NCBI GenBank assembly: GCA_946623485.1
Contig: CAMORF010000076.1
Span: 1 to 8,798 of the forward strand
Reading direction: 5' to 3'
Length of the DNA: 8,798 nucleotides
Source: an uncultured Clostridia bacterium
GTDB lineage: Bacteria; Bacillota; Clostridia; Lachnospirales; Lachnospiraceae
How positions within the stretch are numbered: position 1 is the stretch's first letter; each line of letters begins with the position of its first letter. Below are positions 1-6,575 of the stretch, in pieces. Position numbers and translations under genes: made by a program. The notes under the pieces were generated by a model. The model saw only the letters and a program-made list of their open reading frames with translations, searched no databases and was not told the DNA's origin.

Positions 1-54
1 CTCGAATGAAAATCCTGCGCAATCTGCACAATTTATTTTGTAACAGCTCCTAAA
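1..54. repeat. 3' part of a dispersed intergenic repeat (copy A)
   Basis: These 54 bases align without gaps to 8026-8079, with 41 of 54 identities by my count. Both copies begin CTCGAA, share TCCTGCG at the same offset, have an AT-rich middle, and end in CAG-N-TCCTAAA. In copy B the segment follows a long hairpin (7974-8019). If copy A is organised the same way, its hairpin lies just left of the window. The function is unknown. Confidence 0.55.
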
Positions 55-96
55 ATCCACTTCGTTCCCTTCAGAGTGGAAATAAACTTTTCACTT

Positions 97-123
97 CAGG
101 GTCATGAAACAACCCTGGTTTTC
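97..123 (+). terminator. Weak possible terminator of a gene left of the window
   Basis: CAGGGT (97-102) can pair with ACCCTG (112-117) around a 9-nt loop and is followed by GTTTTC. The stem is only 6 bp and the T-tract is short, so this may be chance. If real, it would end a plus-strand transcript entering from the left, just before the tRNA promoter. Confidence 0.3.
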
Positions 124-136
124 AAAATATTGATTA

Positions 137-165
137 TTGACACGCGGCTGAGAGTATGATATAAG
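137..165 (+). promoter_or_regulatory. Strong sigma-A promoter for tRNA-Trp
   Basis: A perfect -35 box TTGACA (137-142) is separated by 17 bases from the -10 box TATAAG (160-165). A TG at 157-158 one base before the -10 box makes it an extended -10 promoter. Transcription would start near 172, giving a leader of about 20 bases before the mature tRNA. High promoter quality is expected for a stable RNA gene. Confidence 0.8.
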
Positions 166-191
166 AATAGAGTCGTCCGAAAGACAGACAC

Positions 192-262
192 AGGGGATTG
201 GTCAAATGGTATGATAGGGGTCTCCAAAACCTTTGGTGGGAGTTCGATTCTCTCATCCCCTG
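192..262 (+). tRNA. tRNA-Trp (anticodon CCA)
   Basis: The sequence folds into a complete cloverleaf. The acceptor stem pairs AGGGGAT (192-198) with ATCCCCT (255-261) over 7 bp. The D-stem is GTCA/TGAT (201-204, 212-215). The anticodon stem is GGGGT/ACCTT (217-221, 229-233) with loop CTCCAAA, placing anticodon CCA at 224-226, which reads UGG (tryptophan). The T-stem is GGGAG/CTCTC with loop TTCGATT. The discriminator base is G262, as usual for bacterial tRNA-Trp. The 3' CCA is not encoded: GC and then a T-run follow. The gene has its own promoter and terminator, so it is a single-gene unit. Confidence 0.95.
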
Positions 263-270
263 CTTTTTTA

Positions 271-312
271 CCTTGCAAGCTAAACTGAATGTTTAGTTTG
301 CAAGGTTTTTCT
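271..312 (+). terminator. Rho-independent terminator of tRNA-Trp
   Basis: A 15-bp stem (271-285 with 291-305, one G·U pair at 279:297) encloses the loop TGAAT and is followed by TTTTTCTTT. On the minus strand the stem is not followed by a T-run, so it should not terminate the convergent helicase transcript efficiently. Confidence 0.92.
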
Positions 313-492
313 TTACGTTTTTTGGCATTTTTTTCGTTCAGCGGCATTCGTAACAGATTGTAACAGAGCTTTTTCTGATGAGAGTCAGCCCAAAATGAAT
401 AATTCTGTGAATAATCCTCGTTAATAATAAAAGCCATGCTCCACCTTACCTGATATTACAATTATGAGTAACAGATCCTAAGGAGCCGCTCT
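313..492. other. Intergenic stretch between convergent tRNA and helicase
   Basis: About 180 bases with no convincing gene. The heptamer GTAACAG occurs at 350-356, 360-366 and 468-474 (also at 40-46). The last of these continues as ATCCTAA, matching the 3' core of the repeat at 1-54 (13 of 15 over 40-54). I see no hairpin plus T-run on the minus strand that would end the helicase transcript here. Confidence 0.5.
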
Positions 493-3321
493 TTATCGGC
501 TGATGGTCCGGTTACAGCCTTTTCCATTGGGAAGGTAATTGGTGCAGCCCCAGAATACCTGGCCGCTTTTACGGTTCCGCTTGATGATCAGGTAGCCGTC
601 CCGGCAGCAGTCACAGCGCATGATATTCATTCGGCCGCCTGCAAGGTCATTGGTCAGGAAGCCGCAGACCTCAGGTTCGTTGGAGCATAGATACAGGGGA
701 AGGCCGAAGGCCTTGTGAAAGCGAAGCTTCATCGGATATCCGCAGACAGGGCAACGTTTCGACAAGGGATCGGAAGAGACCGGGCTGCGGGATAGATGGC
801 CTTCCAGTTTTACATTGTCATAGTCATCCATGAGTTCCAGGAGGAATTCCGAAGGATGGTCTGAGGGTGCGATCATCCAGACACGGTTTTTGGTTCTGGT
901 CATTGCAACATAAAACAGGCGGCGCTCTTCTGCATAGTCATAGGAGCGGTCTTCTTTGAGAACCAGCTTCAGAAGAGGGTCATCCTCCAGCTTGGAAGGA
1001 AATCCATAGCGCTCATTTTTCGTATTCAGGATCACAACGTCATCATAGCCGAGCCCCTTGGAGGAATGCGCTGTCATGAAGGTGATGCGCAGCTTTGGGT
1101 ATTTCAGGGACAGGATACGGCTTCCATTGTTCCGGAAGGTGAACCTGTCCGAACGCGAAAGGTGGTATCCGTCGAAGTTGAATCGGCCAAGCACCAGGAC
1201 AGAATGGCCTTCCTCTTTTCCGCCGTGATATGCCACGATCTCATCAAGTGCCTGTTCAAATGCCTGTGCCTGGCGCGTGAACCAGGTATCCCTTCTGCCC
1301 GATTCCAGGTAATATCCCTTCTGCGGCGGATCATAAGTCAGGATGATGATGGGATCCTTGATGGTCCGGGAGGACTTCAGGGATTTTTTGATCTGGGACG
1401 TATTCTTCTGGATAAAACCACCTGCGATGTCGATGACCTCCTGGGCGTTGCGGTAGGTGTGCTCGATCCGAAGCAGGCTCGCATAACCCATTTTTTCCCG
1501 GAATCTGGTGAACAGAGAGATATCCGACCCGCTGAAAGCATAGATGGACTGCCAGTCATCGCCTACCGCGATGATCTTTGCGCCTGTAGCCATACGGAGC
1601 GCGCGCACCAGGTCAAAGCGCTGCCGGGAAATGTCCTGGTACTCATCTACGATGATATATTTGAAGTTGGGCGTGACAGATTCGGTATGATTGCCGGCGC
1701 CTTGCTGCGCAACGATCCGGCGCAGTATGGCGGCTGAATCGTTGATCATGTCCTCGAAGTCCAGTGACTGTTTCTCCTGCAGCACCCGTTCATATTCCAG
1801 ATAGCAGGCCTTGGCAATCTCAAGGAAAAGCTGCGTCCTTACATTTTTCTGTGACCGGCGCAGGGAATCAAATGTATCCAGCGTGTATCCGTTTGTTTTG
1901 AATGCGGAGATAAACCGGACAAGCAGCATCACAAGCCGCGTCACGGACCGGGCTTCCTCTTGGGAGATGAGCATCCCCAGAACTTTCTCTTCCGGAAGGG
2001 GGCGAAACACGATTCCTCTGGAGGTGAGAAGCTCTTCCAGGTGTTCTGTCAGGGAGCGGCCGTCGCGGTAGGAAGCATAGGTATAGATCAGGTTTGTCCC
2101 ATGCCTGCGGTGAAACATTGCCTTGGACCGGGCGTATGCCTTGTACCGCTCCAGCTCCTGCGGGGAGTAGCGGCTGCTTTCGCCATCCTCTGAGATGCCA
2201 AAATGCTCCAGGTACCAGGTCTGCCCGTTCTGCGTGATGGCGAAATCCGGCGTGTAAGGCTTGCCGGAGCCGGGCAGGTCATAGGGATACACAGGTTCAT
2301 ACTCATAGGAAATGCCGTGCAGGTACAGAAAGTTCGCAATCTGTGCCTCCTGATGGGAGCGGACGATCTCATTGCAGATTGTGACAGGCTGCTTGCTTCG
2401 GATGTTCCGTGCAGTTTCGTGTATTTCCCCGAGCTGGCTCCGGAGCGTCTCGTAATTCCCCAGTGACACGTTACGGAAGAAGGTCTCCGGATCATTGGTA
2501 TCGAACGGCGCGTCCATATAGTAGGAAAAGAACAGAAGCAGCCTGTGCACCATATCTTCGTCCCGGAGTACCTGGCGCTGGAAATACGCAAGGATCGAGG
2601 TGTATTTCAGGGAAGGGTCCGCGATATTGACCTTTTCCGGGTTGTCCTTGTGGAGGATGGCATTCCCGGTGGAATGGAAGGTCGCTACGGGACAGGGAAT
2701 TCCGAGGTTCCTCTGGATCCTTTCCTTCAGCTCGGCCACTGCCTTGTTGGTAAATGAGATGACAAGGATCTCGTCCGGGGCGATGTGCATCCGCTCTGTC
2801 AGGTAGCGTACCTTAGCGGCAACGGCGGTGGTTTTCCCCGCTCCGGCACCGGCGATCACCAGACAGTAATCCTCATCGTTGATGATCATGCGCCGCTGGT
2901 CGTCATCCAGCCGGATGGCCGGGTCGATGGGATCCAGGATATGGTCAAGATAATCCTTCTCCATTTTCAGGGTCTGCTCAACATACTGCCGGTTTCTTGC
3001 CTTGGCATAGGCATTGATGCGGTCAAAGAAGGACAAAGTGGAAACGACTTTCTCATACTGAATTCCGTATTTTCTGCAATAGCTTTTTAAAAGTCCGGAT
3101 TCGGAGAGGGTATGAAAATGTGCCAGCGCGTCCTGGCTGCCTTTCAGAAGATTGGTAATATCGCTTCTTGAGAGAAACCTTTTTTCCGCAAACAAAGAAG
3201 CCGCCGTTTTCCGGATAGAAGCGAGCGTTTTCCAATCCTCCGGAACCTGCGGGATCTGTGCGTGTCTTTGAGGAAGGAGCGCACGCAGGTATGCAGCTGA
3301 ACGAGTGAAAAATGAGTTCAT
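493..3321 (-). CDS. UvrD/helicase IV-like SF1 DNA helicase with nuclease-like insertion and C-terminal zinc ribbons
   Basis: A 942-residue superfamily 1A ATP-dependent DNA helicase, presumably a 3'-5' translocase acting in DNA repair or foreign-DNA processing. Visible motifs: Walker A AGAGAGKT (157-164), Ia ISFTNKA (188-194), Walker B VDEYQD (558-563), III GDDWQSIYAFSG (587-598), IV EHTYRNA (620-626), V TAHSSKGLGYD (750-760), VI RRLFYVAMTRTKNR (800-813). Between Ia and II, residues about 325-420 resemble a PD-(D/E)xK nuclease fold: E325, then PDF (D359), then LEHFG (E372). This insertion places it near helicase IV (HelD-like) proteins rather than UvrD/PcrA. The C-terminus carries two topoisomerase-I-type C4 zinc ribbons (C857, C860, C879, C886; C903 or C905, C906, C926, C936). 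Residues 1-130 are charged and unrecognised. ATG at 3321 is the only good start before residue 120, but it lacks a well-spaced Shine-Dalgarno and lies 6 bases after a TATAAT. Family assignment is firm; cellular role is inference. Confidence 0.93.
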   Translation of the reverse strand: MNSFFTRSAAYLRALLPQRHAQIPQVPEDWKTLASIRKTAASLFAEKRFLSRSDITNLLKGSQDALAHFHTLSESGLLKSYCRKYGIQYEKVVSTLSFFDRINAYAKARNRQYVEQTLKMEKDYLDHILDPIDPAIRLDDDQRRMIINDEDYCLVIAGAGAGKTTAVAAKVRYLTERMHIAPDEILVISFTNKAVAELKERIQRNLGIPCPVATFHSTGNAILHKDNPEKVNIADPSLKYTSILAYFQRQVLRDEDMVHRLLLFFSYYMDAPFDTNDPETFFRNVSLGNYETLRSQLGEIHETARNIRSKQPVTICNEIVRSHQEAQIANFLYLHGISYEYEPVYPYDLPGSGKPYTPDFAITQNGQTWYLEHFGISEDGESSRYSPQELERYKAYARSKAMFHRRHGTNLIYTYASYRDGRSLTEHLEELLTSRGIVFRPLPEEKVLGMLISQEEARSVTRLVMLLVRFISAFKTNGYTLDTFDSLRRSQKNVRTQLFLEIAKACYLEYERVLQEKQSLDFEDMINDSAAILRRIVAQQGAGNHTESVTPNFKYIIVDEYQDISRQRFDLVRALRMATGAKIIAVGDDWQSIYAFSGSDISLFTRFREKMGYASLLRIEHTYRNAQEVIDIAGGFIQKNTSQIKKSLKSSRTIKDPIIILTYDPPQKGYYLESGRRDTWFTRQAQAFEQALDEIVAYHGGKEEGHSVLVLGRFNFDGYHLSRSDRFTFRNNGSRILSLKYPKLRITFMTAHSSKGLGYDDVVILNTKNERYGFPSKLEDDPLLKLVLKEDRSYDYAEERRLFYVAMTRTKNRVWMIAPSDHPSEFLLELMDDYDNVKLEGHLSRSPVSSDPLSKRCPVCGYPMKLRFHKAFGLPLYLCSNEPEVCGFLTNDLAGGRMNIMRCDCCRDGYLIIKRNRKSGQVFWGCTNYLPNGKGCNRTISR

Positions 3322-3327
3322 GGCCTT

Positions 3328-3356
3328 ATTATAGTCTGAAGCCGGACATTTTTACA
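3328..3356 (-). promoter_or_regulatory. Helicase promoter abutting the start codon
   Basis: On the minus strand a perfect TATAAT (3333-3328) lies 17 bases after TGTAAA (3356-3351, a weak 3/6 match to the -35 consensus). The predicted start of transcription is about position 3321, the A of the helicase ATG, which would give a leaderless or nearly leaderless mRNA. The -35 region overlaps the direct repeats at 3335-3375. Confidence 0.5.
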
Positions 3357-3375
3357 CTCTGAAGCGGGTTTTTAC
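3335..3375. repeat. Imperfect direct repeat pair, candidate operator
   Basis: TCTGAAGC-CGG-ACA-TTTTTAC (3335-3355) is followed by TCTGAAGC-GGG-TTTTTAC (3358-3375). The two units start 23 bases apart, about two turns of the helix, and differ by a 3-base insertion and one substitution. They lie between divergent genes and overlap the helicase -35 region, which is the usual position for a repressor or activator site. The function is inferred from position only. Confidence 0.5.
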
Positions 3376-3381
3376 GGTTTT

Positions 3382-3410
3382 TTAACGTTTATTCAGGTAA
3401 AATAGATAAT
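3382..3410 (+). promoter_or_regulatory. Candidate promoter for the esterase
   Basis: TTAACG (3382-3387, 4/6 to the -35 consensus) and GATAAT (3405-3410, 5/6 to the -10 consensus) are 17 bases apart. Transcription would start near 3417, giving a leader of about 84 bases before the ATG at 3501. Confidence 0.45.
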
Positions 3411-3486
3411 ATGTTTGCATGAATGGGTCAGACATCATCCGGCGGCAGGCTGGAACGAAGGATCTGTTGTGGAAAGCTTTTTCTTG

Positions 3487-3492
3487 AGGAGG
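3487..3492 (+). promoter_or_regulatory. Ribosome binding site that fixes the esterase start
   Basis: A perfect AGGAGG sits 8 bases before ATG 3501. The in-frame ATG at 3423 has no Shine-Dalgarno, and the 26 residues it would add are unlike the family, so 3501 is the start. Confidence 0.85.
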
Positions 3493-3500
3493 ATAACGAT

Positions 3501-5105
3501 ATGGCCGAGACAGAAAAGCAGGCAGTGGGGGTGGATAATACGAAAGAGCTGCTGTGGGAGCGGTATGGAGGCGAGAACAGGAAGATTACCGGCGATGATT
3601 ATGACAAGTCGCTGGCAGTCAGGTGCGTAAACGGCACTTTTGTCGGCAGGAAAACAGAGAATATCATCATGTACAGGGGGATCCCTTTTGTCGGACAGCA
3701 GCCTGTCGGAGATCTGCGCTGGAAAGCACCGGTAGATGTTGTCCCGGATGATGGGATATATGAGGCGTATTACAATGCGAAAAGTGCCTATGGGAATGGG
3801 CAATTGGAAACGGGATCCCTTTACTATATGGACGAGGACTGCCTGTATCTGAATGTATGGAAGTCGGATGACGCATCGGGAGAGAAGAAGCCTGTCATGG
3901 TTTGGATTCATGGCGGGGCTTTTGAAGCAGGCGGCACGGTGGATCCGATGTTCGACTGTCACAATTTCGTGAAAGAGAATCCGGATGTCATCGTAGTTAC
4001 CCTTGCGTACAGGCTTGGCGTCTTTGGCTTCTTCCACCTGTCCCATCTTCCGGACGGCAAGGATTACCCGGATGCGCAGAACCTGGGGCTTCTGGATCAG
4101 ATGATGGGACTGAAGTGGGTTCATGAGAATATCGCAGGCTTTGGCGGTGATCCCGGCAATGTGACGATCTTCGGAGAATCTGCCGGCGCCGGAAGCTGTA
4201 CTATGCTTCCCCTGCTCAAAGGATCCCATGCGTATTTTAAGCGGGTCATCGCCCAGAGCGGTTCACCCAACCTCACAAGGTCTGCGGAAGCTGCCATCGA
4301 ATGCACAAATGAATTGATGGAACACCTTGGATGCAAAACCGTTGCCCAGCTGCTGGAGGTGGAGGCTTCGAAGCTCTTTGAAGCCTCCGCCCTGATCACA
4401 CTGCGCCAGTTCCCTGAAAGAGACGGAATTCATCTGCCATTGGAGCCGTGGGAGGCTTATGCAAACGGTGCAGGGAAGGATATCGTTTTTCTTCAGGGCT
4501 GCAATAAGGATGAAATGAACTTTTTCGTGGTTGGTTTTGGCGTGGATAATTTCATCTCGTGGGCTGCTGACCGCAAGGCGAAGATGCTTGCGAAACTGCC
4601 GGAGAATGAGAAGGCGTTGGTTGAGGGCTTTTGCAAGGATGTGCCGGGAGACAGCTTCGAACCGAACTGCACCCTGCTCAGCCAGAGCTGGTTTAACGCT
4701 CCGGCCATCAGACTGTCTGAAAACCAGACGATGGCCGGTGGCAAGATGTACACCTATTACTTTACGCCGGAGTCTCCCGATCCGATCATGAAATGCGGGC
4801 ATGCGATAGAGCTTGCGTCAGTTTTCAATCATCCGGAGATGTCTGACGATTCGGGAAGAGTATTTGACGAAACCTTCTCCAGGACTCTGCGTAAGATGTG
4901 GGTCCAGTTCGCCAAGACCGGCAATCCGTCCCTCAGCGCGGACATTGCTCCCGACGGAAAGGCGAAGGAATGGCCGCTGTACGATCTGGAAAACAGACAG
5001 GTGATGGTCTTTGACGAATATAATATCCATCCCGAAAAAGAATCCGAGAGAAAGATCGTGGATTGGGACAGAACCTATTTCCTGACAAAGTATTACGTCC
5101 TTTGA
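3501..5105 (+). CDS. Type-B carboxylesterase (para-nitrobenzyl esterase-like)
   Basis: A 534-residue alpha/beta-hydrolase of the carboxylesterase type B (cholinesterase) family, which hydrolyses carboxylic esters. There is no signal peptide or membrane segment, so it is probably cytoplasmic. The nucleophile lies in GESAGAGS (S227), the oxyanion-hole motif is IHGGAF (136-141), and family signature 2 EDCLYLNVW is at 112-120. The other triad members are probably E338 (in NKDEMNFF) and H434 (in CGHAIEL). Length is typical for bacterial pNB-type esterases. The N-terminus starts with about 35 variable residues before the conserved VNGTFVGRK segment. All catalytic elements are intact, so it should be active. 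The natural substrate cannot be told from sequence; small aromatic or acyl esters are usual for the family. The next gene begins 45 bases downstream with no terminator between them, so they may share a transcript. Confidence 0.95.
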   Translation: MAETEKQAVGVDNTKELLWERYGGENRKITGDDYDKSLAVRCVNGTFVGRKTENIIMYRGIPFVGQQPVGDLRWKAPVDVVPDDGIYEAYYNAKSAYGNGQLETGSLYYMDEDCLYLNVWKSDDASGEKKPVMVWIHGGAFEAGGTVDPMFDCHNFVKENPDVIVVTLAYRLGVFGFFHLSHLPDGKDYPDAQNLGLLDQMMGLKWVHENIAGFGGDPGNVTIFGESAGAGSCTMLPLLKGSHAYFKRVIAQSGSPNLTRSAEAAIECTNELMEHLGCKTVAQLLEVEASKLFEASALITLRQFPERDGIHLPLEPWEAYANGAGKDIVFLQGCNKDEMNFFVVGFGVDNFISWAADRKAKMLAKLPENEKALVEGFCKDVPGDSFEPNCTLLSQSWFNAPAIRLSENQTMAGGKMYTYYFTPESPDPIMKCGHAIELASVFNHPEMSDDSGRVFDETFSRTLRKMWVQFAKTGNPSLSADIAPDGKAKEWPLYDLENRQVMVFDEYNIHPEKESERKIVDWDRTYFLTKYYVL

Positions 5106-5139
5106 CACACAAACAAACATCAGGTTTTAGCACAGCAAT

Positions 5140-5145
5140 TATAAT
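5140..5145 (+). promoter_or_regulatory. TATAAT box immediately before the 5151 gene
   Basis: A perfect -10 hexamer lies 5 bases before ATG 5151, predicting transcription from about 5152. No matching -35 box or extended -10 is present at 16-18 bases (the nearby TTGACA at 5102-5107 is 32 bases away), so promoter activity is uncertain. Confidence 0.3.
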
Positions 5146-5150
5146 TTGAT

Positions 5151-5810
5151 ATGATGAAACATAATTTGGCAAGATTATTTGAATCAAGAAAGGGACATCT
5201 TGATTACCGCGTTAACCGGGATTATATCCGGAACGGGATTGCGGTGATTCCCTGCCGTATTTCAGACTATAGCGATGTGATCAGTACATACAGCGTGAAG
5301 GGGTATGAGACTCTGAATCCGGATTTTTTTGAGTATCTTGAAGTGACCGCAGACGTAACTCCGTCAGACTCACCGCTTGTTTTGAATATCATCGAGAATT
5401 GCCTGTCACAGGAGGAGAGAAAGACCATCGAGTGGGTTATCCTGGATGATTGCTCCTATAATCTTGGTATCGTGGAAAAAGAAGAGAAAAGGCATACACG
5501 GACCTTCATTTTCATGTTTATCGGCCTGATCATTTTTGGCATAATACTATGGTTTACGAAAACTCTGGCAGAGGAACCACGCGAGCTGCTCTTTATCCCG
5601 TTTTGGTTTATGGGTGAAACGCTGTGCGACTATATATTTCTGACAGGATATGATCTTCGCCGTAACAGGAGACTGGCCGGACGGCTTGCGAGCATCAAAG
5701 TTGTTTTTTCCGATAAATATGAGAATCCGCATTACACGGTAAACGATGTTGATAAATTGTATTCGGATATCGAAAAAGATGTGAATAAAACCAAAGACTG
5801 GGAGACATAG
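5151..5810 (+). CDS. Unrecognised membrane protein with two transmembrane segments
   Basis: A 219-residue protein I do not recognise. Residues 1-115 form a charged soluble region with a segment rich in beta-prone residues (NGIAVIPCRISDYSDVIS, 28-45) and a conserved-looking IEWVILDDCSYNLGI (93-107). Two hydrophobic helices follow, about 118-136 (starting FIFMFIGLIIFG) and 146-166, joined by a short acidic loop (LAEEPRE). A charged C-terminal tail of about 50 residues begins with RRNRR, a positive-inside signal suggesting both ends are cytoplasmic. ATG 5151 is immediately followed by a second ATG (5154). Neither has a Shine-Dalgarno, and there is no later in-frame ATG before residue 119. It follows the esterase by 45 bases and is followed by a strong terminator. 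Coding quality is good throughout, so the gene is real; its role is unknown. Confidence 0.8.
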   Translation: MMKHNLARLFESRKGHLDYRVNRDYIRNGIAVIPCRISDYSDVISTYSVKGYETLNPDFFEYLEVTADVTPSDSPLVLNIIENCLSQEERKTIEWVILDDCSYNLGIVEKEEKRHTRTFIFMFIGLIIFGIILWFTKTLAEEPRELLFIPFWFMGETLCDYIFLTGYDLRRNRRLAGRLASIKVVFSDKYENPHYTVNDVDKLYSDIEKDVNKTKDWET

Positions 5811-5814
5811 GAGG

Positions 5815-5849
5815 AACAGGGGACGGTTCTCCGTCCCCTGTTTCTTTCT
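5815..5849 (+). terminator. Rho-independent terminator with 12-bp perfect palindrome
   Basis: AACAGGGGACGG (5815-5826) pairs perfectly with CCGTCCCCTGTT (5831-5842) around a TTCT loop, followed by TTTCTTTCT. It begins 5 bases after the stop of the upstream gene. The GGGGACGG/CCGTCCCC palindrome is also of the kind that occurs as dispersed REP-like repeats in bacteria, so it may have a mobile origin. Confidence 0.85.
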
Positions 5850-5853
5850 CTGA

Positions 5854-5973
5854 TTGAGGCAAGAGGCGCTGATTGAAGATAAGGTCGAAAAAACGGGGAT
5901 GATCATCTTTCCAGATAGTGAATTAGCCTTTTCAGGGCAGGGAATTGGTTATAGAAGATTTGAAAGGAGTTAA
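5854..5973 (+). pseudogene. Orphan C-terminal coding remnant upstream of the acetyltransferase
   Basis: The frame is open from just after a stop at 5851 to TAA 5971-5973. It encodes about 39 residues that read like the end of a real protein, with a balanced composition and the segment KTGMIIFPDSELAFSGQG. The frame has no plausible start or ribosome binding site, because the terminator palindrome lies directly before it. It ends 2 bases before the next ATG, and its last codons contain that gene's ribosome binding site, the arrangement expected of a former operon partner. My inference is that the 5' part of an upstream gene was deleted. I do not recognise the family. Confidence 0.4.
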
Positions 5974-5975
5974 TC

Positions 5976-6524
5976 ATGAATGGACAATTATATGATATGA
6001 GTGATCCTGTCACGGCAGAAGAAAAGATACACGCCTTGCTTTTATGCGAAAAATTAAATGCTCTGTCTGTAACTCAGAAGGAGGAAAGAAACGCGGTTAT
6101 TAAGGAACTGTTCGGGGAGATCGGGGAGAATTGTACCGTGTATCAGGGGTTTCATTGTGATAATGGGAAAAATATAAAAATAGGGAATCATGCATTTATC
6201 AATTATAATGTATCAATCATGGATAGGGGAAAGGTAACGATCGGAGATCATATACTTCTCGCCCCTAATGTAGTGATTACAACATCAAATCATCCGCTTG
6301 AGCTTCAGATGAGAAGGAAGCCTGTTGGTTATGCAAGTCCTGTAAGAATCGGAAATGATGTCTGGATTGGCGCAAATGCGGTTATTCTTCCCGGAGTGAC
6401 AATTGGCAATAATGTAGTCGTTGCTGCGGGAGCAGTTGTCACAAAAGATATTCCGGACAATACACTTGTGGCCGGGGTGCCGGCGCGTAAAATCCGTGAT
6501 TTGGATGATTGTTCTTGTGAATAA
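5976..6524 (+). CDS. Sugar O-acetyltransferase of the maltose/galactoside acetyltransferase family
   Basis: A 182-residue acetyl-CoA-dependent acyltransferase of the LacA/Maa (NodL, CysE) family, which transfers acetyl groups to hydroxyls of sugars in the cytoplasm. Residues about 4-50 form the helical maltose acetyltransferase N-terminal domain. From residue 65 on, hexapeptide repeats (IKIGNH, VTIGDH, VRIGNDV, VTIGNNV) predict a left-handed beta-helix trimer. The catalytic histidine is H106 in TTSNHPLE, and the family ending [15 protein letters not shown]...GVPARKI is present (130-173). Length is normal and nothing is missing. ATG 5976 has AAAGGAG 6 bases upstream. Base composition is visibly more AT-rich than in the esterase and helicase. 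The exact sugar acceptor is not predictable; annotations of this family as maltose-specific are generic. Confidence 0.95.
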   Translation: MNGQLYDMSDPVTAEEKIHALLLCEKLNALSVTQKEERNAVIKELFGEIGENCTVYQGFHCDNGKNIKIGNHAFINYNVSIMDRGKVTIGDHILLAPNVVITTSNHPLELQMRRKPVGYASPVRIGNDVWIGANAVILPGVTIGNNVVVAAGAVVTKDIPDNTLVAGVPARKIRDLDDCSCE

Positions 6525-6575
6525 GAATGATCGCCTGGTGTGGCACTTTCCTTTTGTGGTTTTGGGTGACAGAAA

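Noticed and set aside
192..262. tRNA-Trp as an integration site for an element carrying the helicase
   Set aside because: I found no second copy of the tRNA 3' end (TTCGATTCTCTCATCCCC) in the window, and no integrase or phage gene is present.
102..437. 111-codon minus-strand open frame
   Set aside because: It runs through the tRNA-Trp gene and its terminator and has no ribosome binding site, so it is a chance frame.
3423..3500. Upstream in-frame ATG at 3423 as the esterase start
   Set aside because: It has no Shine-Dalgarno, and the extra 26 residues are unlike the family, whereas ATG 3501 has a perfect AGGAGG at 8 bases.
3435..4229. 264-codon minus-strand open frame inside the esterase
   Set aside because: It is opposite a gene with all catalytic motifs, has an unnatural composition and no start signals.
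5102..5107. Perfect TTGACA at the end of the esterase as a -35 box
   Set aside because: No -10 box lies at 16-18 bases; the nearest TATAAT is 32 bases away. Part of it is the esterase stop codon.
5933..5957. Similarity of CAGGGCAGGGAATTGG to the start of the hairpin repeat at 7972
   Set aside because: The match needs several gaps, lacks the hairpin partner strand, and lies inside protein-like sequence, so it is probably chance.
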